64,000 nucleotides of DNA from Pseudomonas sp. UBA5706. Its GTDB lineage: Bacteria; Pseudomonadota; Gammaproteobacteria; Pseudomonadales; Pseudomonadaceae. Numbering within the stretch: the stretch's first letter is position 1; every line of letters begins with the position of its first letter. Location: the NCBI RefSeq assembly GCF_002419965.1, contig NZ_DIHC01000039.1:63210-127209 (forward strand), in the 5' to 3' direction. The notes below the pieces were generated by a model. It saw only the letters and a program-made list of their open reading frames with translations. It searched no databases and was not told the origin of the DNA. Below, piece by piece: positions 62,118 to 64,000 of this stretch. Made by a program: the position numbers and the translations under genes.

Positions 62118-62831
62118 TTAGGCGCTCAGTTGCGTCAGCCGATGACACGCGGCTTTACGCAGTTTGTCGGTGTCCAGCACGCTGATGAAGTTGTGATCGC
62201 GGCGAATGATTGCGCGCTTTGCGAACTGCTCCAGGACGCGATCGACCACTTCGGGGGTCAGCCCCAGACAGCGTGTCGACGCCAGCTCGTGGATCGAAAC
62301 GATGCGAATCGAACGGTCGATTTCGCCATAGCCTTCGCACAGCATTAACAGGCGAAACGCCACGCGCTCATCGGTCGGCAGCGAGGTCACTTGATCGCGA
62401 GACGGGACACCTACTCCCAGCTTGCGACCGAGCAACTCGCAAAACCAGCGCCAATGTCGAGGATTTTGCTCCAGCAGTTGATTCAGAGGAGCCTGGGGCA
62501 TTTGCAAAACGATGACCTGATCCTCGGCGTAAACGTCGTGGCGTCGCGGGCAGTCGTCGAACAGTGACACCTCTGCGAACCAGTAAGGCCGCGTGGAGGC
62601 TGATTGCGGGGCAAGCCAGTGTCGCTGCTGCTTGACCTCGCCGAAGCGAATGGAACCTGCGAGCAGCGCGTAAAGACCGCATGCAGGCTCGCCACGCTTG
62701 AAGACCAACTTGCCAGGGGTGATCCGCCGCTGCCGCATACCCAGCAGCAAGCTATCCTGCAGGGAGGCGGGTAGCGTGTTGAACCAGTGATCGTTGATCA
62801 ACCACGAGCGCCATTGCGTTCCATTCGTCAC
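62118..62831 (-). CDS. Crp/Fnr family transcriptional regulator
   Basis: The 237-residue regulator has a cyclic-nucleotide-binding fold (residues 30-140: GKLVFKRGEPACGLYALLAG SIRF split over the barrel) and a C-terminal helix-turn-helix around SIHELASTRCLGLTPEVVDR. It lacks the Fnr N-terminal cysteine cluster and the PRSEV-like cAMP phosphate loop, so neither oxygen nor cAMP sensing is obvious. It is divergent from the DUF962 gene. Confidence 0.82.
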   Translation of the reverse strand: MTNGTQWRSWLINDHWFNTLPASLQDSLLLGMRQRRITPGKLVFKRGEPACGLYALLAGSIRFGEVKQQRHWLAPQSASTRPYWFAEVSLFDDCPRRHDVYAEDQVIVLQMPQAPLNQLLEQNPRHWRWFCELLGRKLGVGVPSRDQVTSLPTDERVAFRLLMLCEGYGEIDRSIRIVSIHELASTRCLGLTPEVVDRVLEQFAKRAIIRRDHNFISVLDTDKLRKAACHRLTQLSA

Positions 62832-62934
62832 GTGAATCTCCTTTTTCTTATTGGCAATTTATTGCAGGCTGAGCCACTACGAGGCTCGGCCCAAAAAACA
62901 GCGCAATGATCCACACAACAAGGGAGGAATAACA

Positions 62935-63471
62935 ATGAAAAGCCTCATCGATCACCTCAGCCAGTACGCGGCCTACCACCGCGACACCCGAAACATCGTC
63001 ACCCACTTCGTCGGCATTCCATTGATCGTCCTGGCTGTAGCCATTCTGTTGTCGCGGCCCGGCTGGAGCAGTTGGTCGCTCGGCGAGTTGTGGCTGTCGC
63101 CGGCATTGCTGGCGACGGTCGCGGCCACCCTGTTCTATCTGCGGCTGGACAGACCGTTCGGCATTGCCATGGGTATCGTGCTGGTGTTTTTCCTGTGGAT
63201 GGGTGCACACCTGGCGCAACAGAGCACGCTGGTCTGGCTCGGCGCTGGCGTCGGCCTGTTCGTGGCGGGTTGGGTCATCCAGTTCATTGGCCATTATTAC
63301 GAAGGCCGCAAACCGGCGTTTGTCGATGACGTGTCAGGCCTGATCATCGGACCGCTGTTCGTGGTGGCTGAAGCAGCATTTTTGCTGGGGATGAGGAAGA
63401 AATTGCAGAACAGCATCGAAGGCAAGGTGGGGCGTACGCGAAGGCGGAATATGAAGAAAGCGGCGGTCTAG
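62935..63471 (+). CDS. DUF962/Mpo1-like membrane protein
   Basis: The 178-residue protein has four hydrophobic segments (FVGIPLIVLAVAILLS, LSPALLATVAATLFYL, AMGIVLVFFLWMGAHLA, GVGLFVAGWVIQFIGHY). Conserved His residues (YAAYHRDTRNIVTHFVGIPL and IQFIGHYYEGRKPAF) match the Mpo1/YGL010w family, a dioxygenase that shortens 2-hydroxy fatty acids in yeast. GGGAGGA lies seven bases before the ATG. The C-terminal tail is basic (RTRRRNMKK). The bacterial substrate is not known. Confidence 0.85.
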   Translation: MKSLIDHLSQYAAYHRDTRNIVTHFVGIPLIVLAVAILLSRPGWSSWSLGELWLSPALLATVAATLFYLRLDRPFGIAMGIVLVFFLWMGAHLAQQSTLVWLGAGVGLFVAGWVIQFIGHYYEGRKPAFVDDVSGLIIGPLFVVAEAAFLLGMRKKLQNSIEGKVGRTRRRNMKKAAV

Positions 63472-63480
63472 TGATATCGG

Positions 63481-63990
63481 CTTGCGCCGAAGGTGCCGGC
63501 TACGGGCGATTTACAGGCTGACACCAGATTGCTTTTGATTCTGCCCGCAGGCCGCAGGAGCCTGGCTTGCGCCGAAGGTGCCGGCTGCGGGCGATTTACA
63601 GACTGACACCAGATCGCTTTTGATTCTGGCCGCAGGCCGTAGGAGCCTGGCTTGCGCCGAAGGTGCCGGCTGCGGGCGATTTACAGACTGACACCAGATT
63701 GCTTTTGATTCTGGCCGCAGGCCGCAGGAGCCTGGCTTGCGCCGAAGGTGCCGGCTGCGGGCGATTTACAGGCTGACACTAGATTGCTTTTGATTCTGGC
63801 CGCAGGCCGCAGGAGCCTGGCTTGCGCCGAAGGTGCCGGCTGCGGGCGATTTACAGACTGACACCAGATTGCTTTTGATTCTGCCCGCAGGCCGCAGGAG
63901 CCTGGCTTGCGCCGAAGGTGCCGGCTGCGGGCGATTTACAGGCTGACACCAGATTGCTTTTGATTCTGCCCGCAGGCCGTAGGAGCCTGG
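63481..63990. repeat. Tandem array of six 85-bp units carrying REP sequence
   Basis: Six head-to-tail units start at 63481, 63566, 63651, 63736, 63821 and 63906, each beginning CTTGCGCCGAAGGTGCCGGC. They differ at only a few positions (for example GATTGC/GATCGC, TCTGCC/TCTGGC, CCGC/CCGT). Each unit ends with GCAGGAGCCTGG or GTAGGAGCCTGG, the Pseudomonas REP head, and its GGCTGCGGGCGAT is the mirror arm. At 63991 the sequence leaves the unit (CTTGCCGGCG), as in a normal REP. It follows the DUF962 gene and runs to the window edge. Confidence 0.9.
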
Positions 63991-64000
63991 CTTGCCGGCG

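Overview
The window is high-GC chromosomal DNA of a Pseudomonas, most likely from the fluorescens/syringae side of the genus. The evidence is the gene content and order (glnA, small secreted genes, ntrB, ntrC; folA beside a DUF2868/GTPase pair; a triABC efflux operon), the near-identity of IlvD, NtrB and GlnA to pseudomonad proteins as I remember them, and many Pseudomonas-type REP palindromes between genes. No rRNA, tRNA, CRISPR array, IS element or prophage was seen.

Layout. 1-12.3 kb is core metabolism: the 5' part of mgtE, ilvD, a secreted phosphorylcholine phosphatase, folA, a membrane protein/GTPase pair, a YkgJ cysteine-cluster protein, typA and thiI. 12.4-18.9 kb is the nitrogen-control block: glnA behind a sigma-54 promoter with NtrC-type sites, a secreted chorismate mutase, two DUF4124 proteins, then ntrB-ntrC with its own candidate NtrC and sigma-54 sites. 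19-22.3 kb holds an aldo/keto reductase and a BCCT choline transporter with a BetI-type operator upstream. 22.5-35.6 kb is largely sulfur metabolism: serine acetyltransferase, D-cysteine desulfhydrase, a cystine ABC importer, a small AT-richer islet of unknown genes, then one operon of two SfnB-type oxidoreductases, an FMN monooxygenase and a MetQNI importer. 35.8-45.4 kb has a methyltransferase, a GH129-like secreted glycosidase, the two-adaptor RND pump triABC and a lone AAA ATPase. 45.6-50.9 kb returns to sulfur: a TauD-type dioxygenase with a sulfonate-type ABC importer, and an orphan MetQ-like binding protein.

51.1-57.6 kb is the main accessory locus: a 1577-residue RHS-repeat protein of the TccC/insecticidal type with a variable C-terminal tail, an uncharacterised 395-residue protein and a small secreted protein, all on the minus strand. 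It is followed by a SfnR-like sigma-54 activator that lacks a DNA-binding domain, an RBBP9/YdeN hydrolase, a fatty acid desaturase divergent from an AraC regulator, a Crp-family regulator and a DUF962 membrane protein. The window ends in six 85-bp tandem repeats, each carrying REP-like sequence.

How the genes work together: the sulfur genes fit a sulfur-starvation response that imports cystine, methionine-like compounds and sulfonates or sulfate esters and oxidises them to release sulfite. The glnA-ntrBC block is a self-regulated nitrogen switch. PchP and the BCCT transporter both feed choline metabolism. The best candidates for undescribed biology are the RHS locus with its uncharacterised neighbours, the islet at 27.5-28.5 kb and the atypical SfnR-like activator. 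All function calls come from reading the sequence; no database search was possible.
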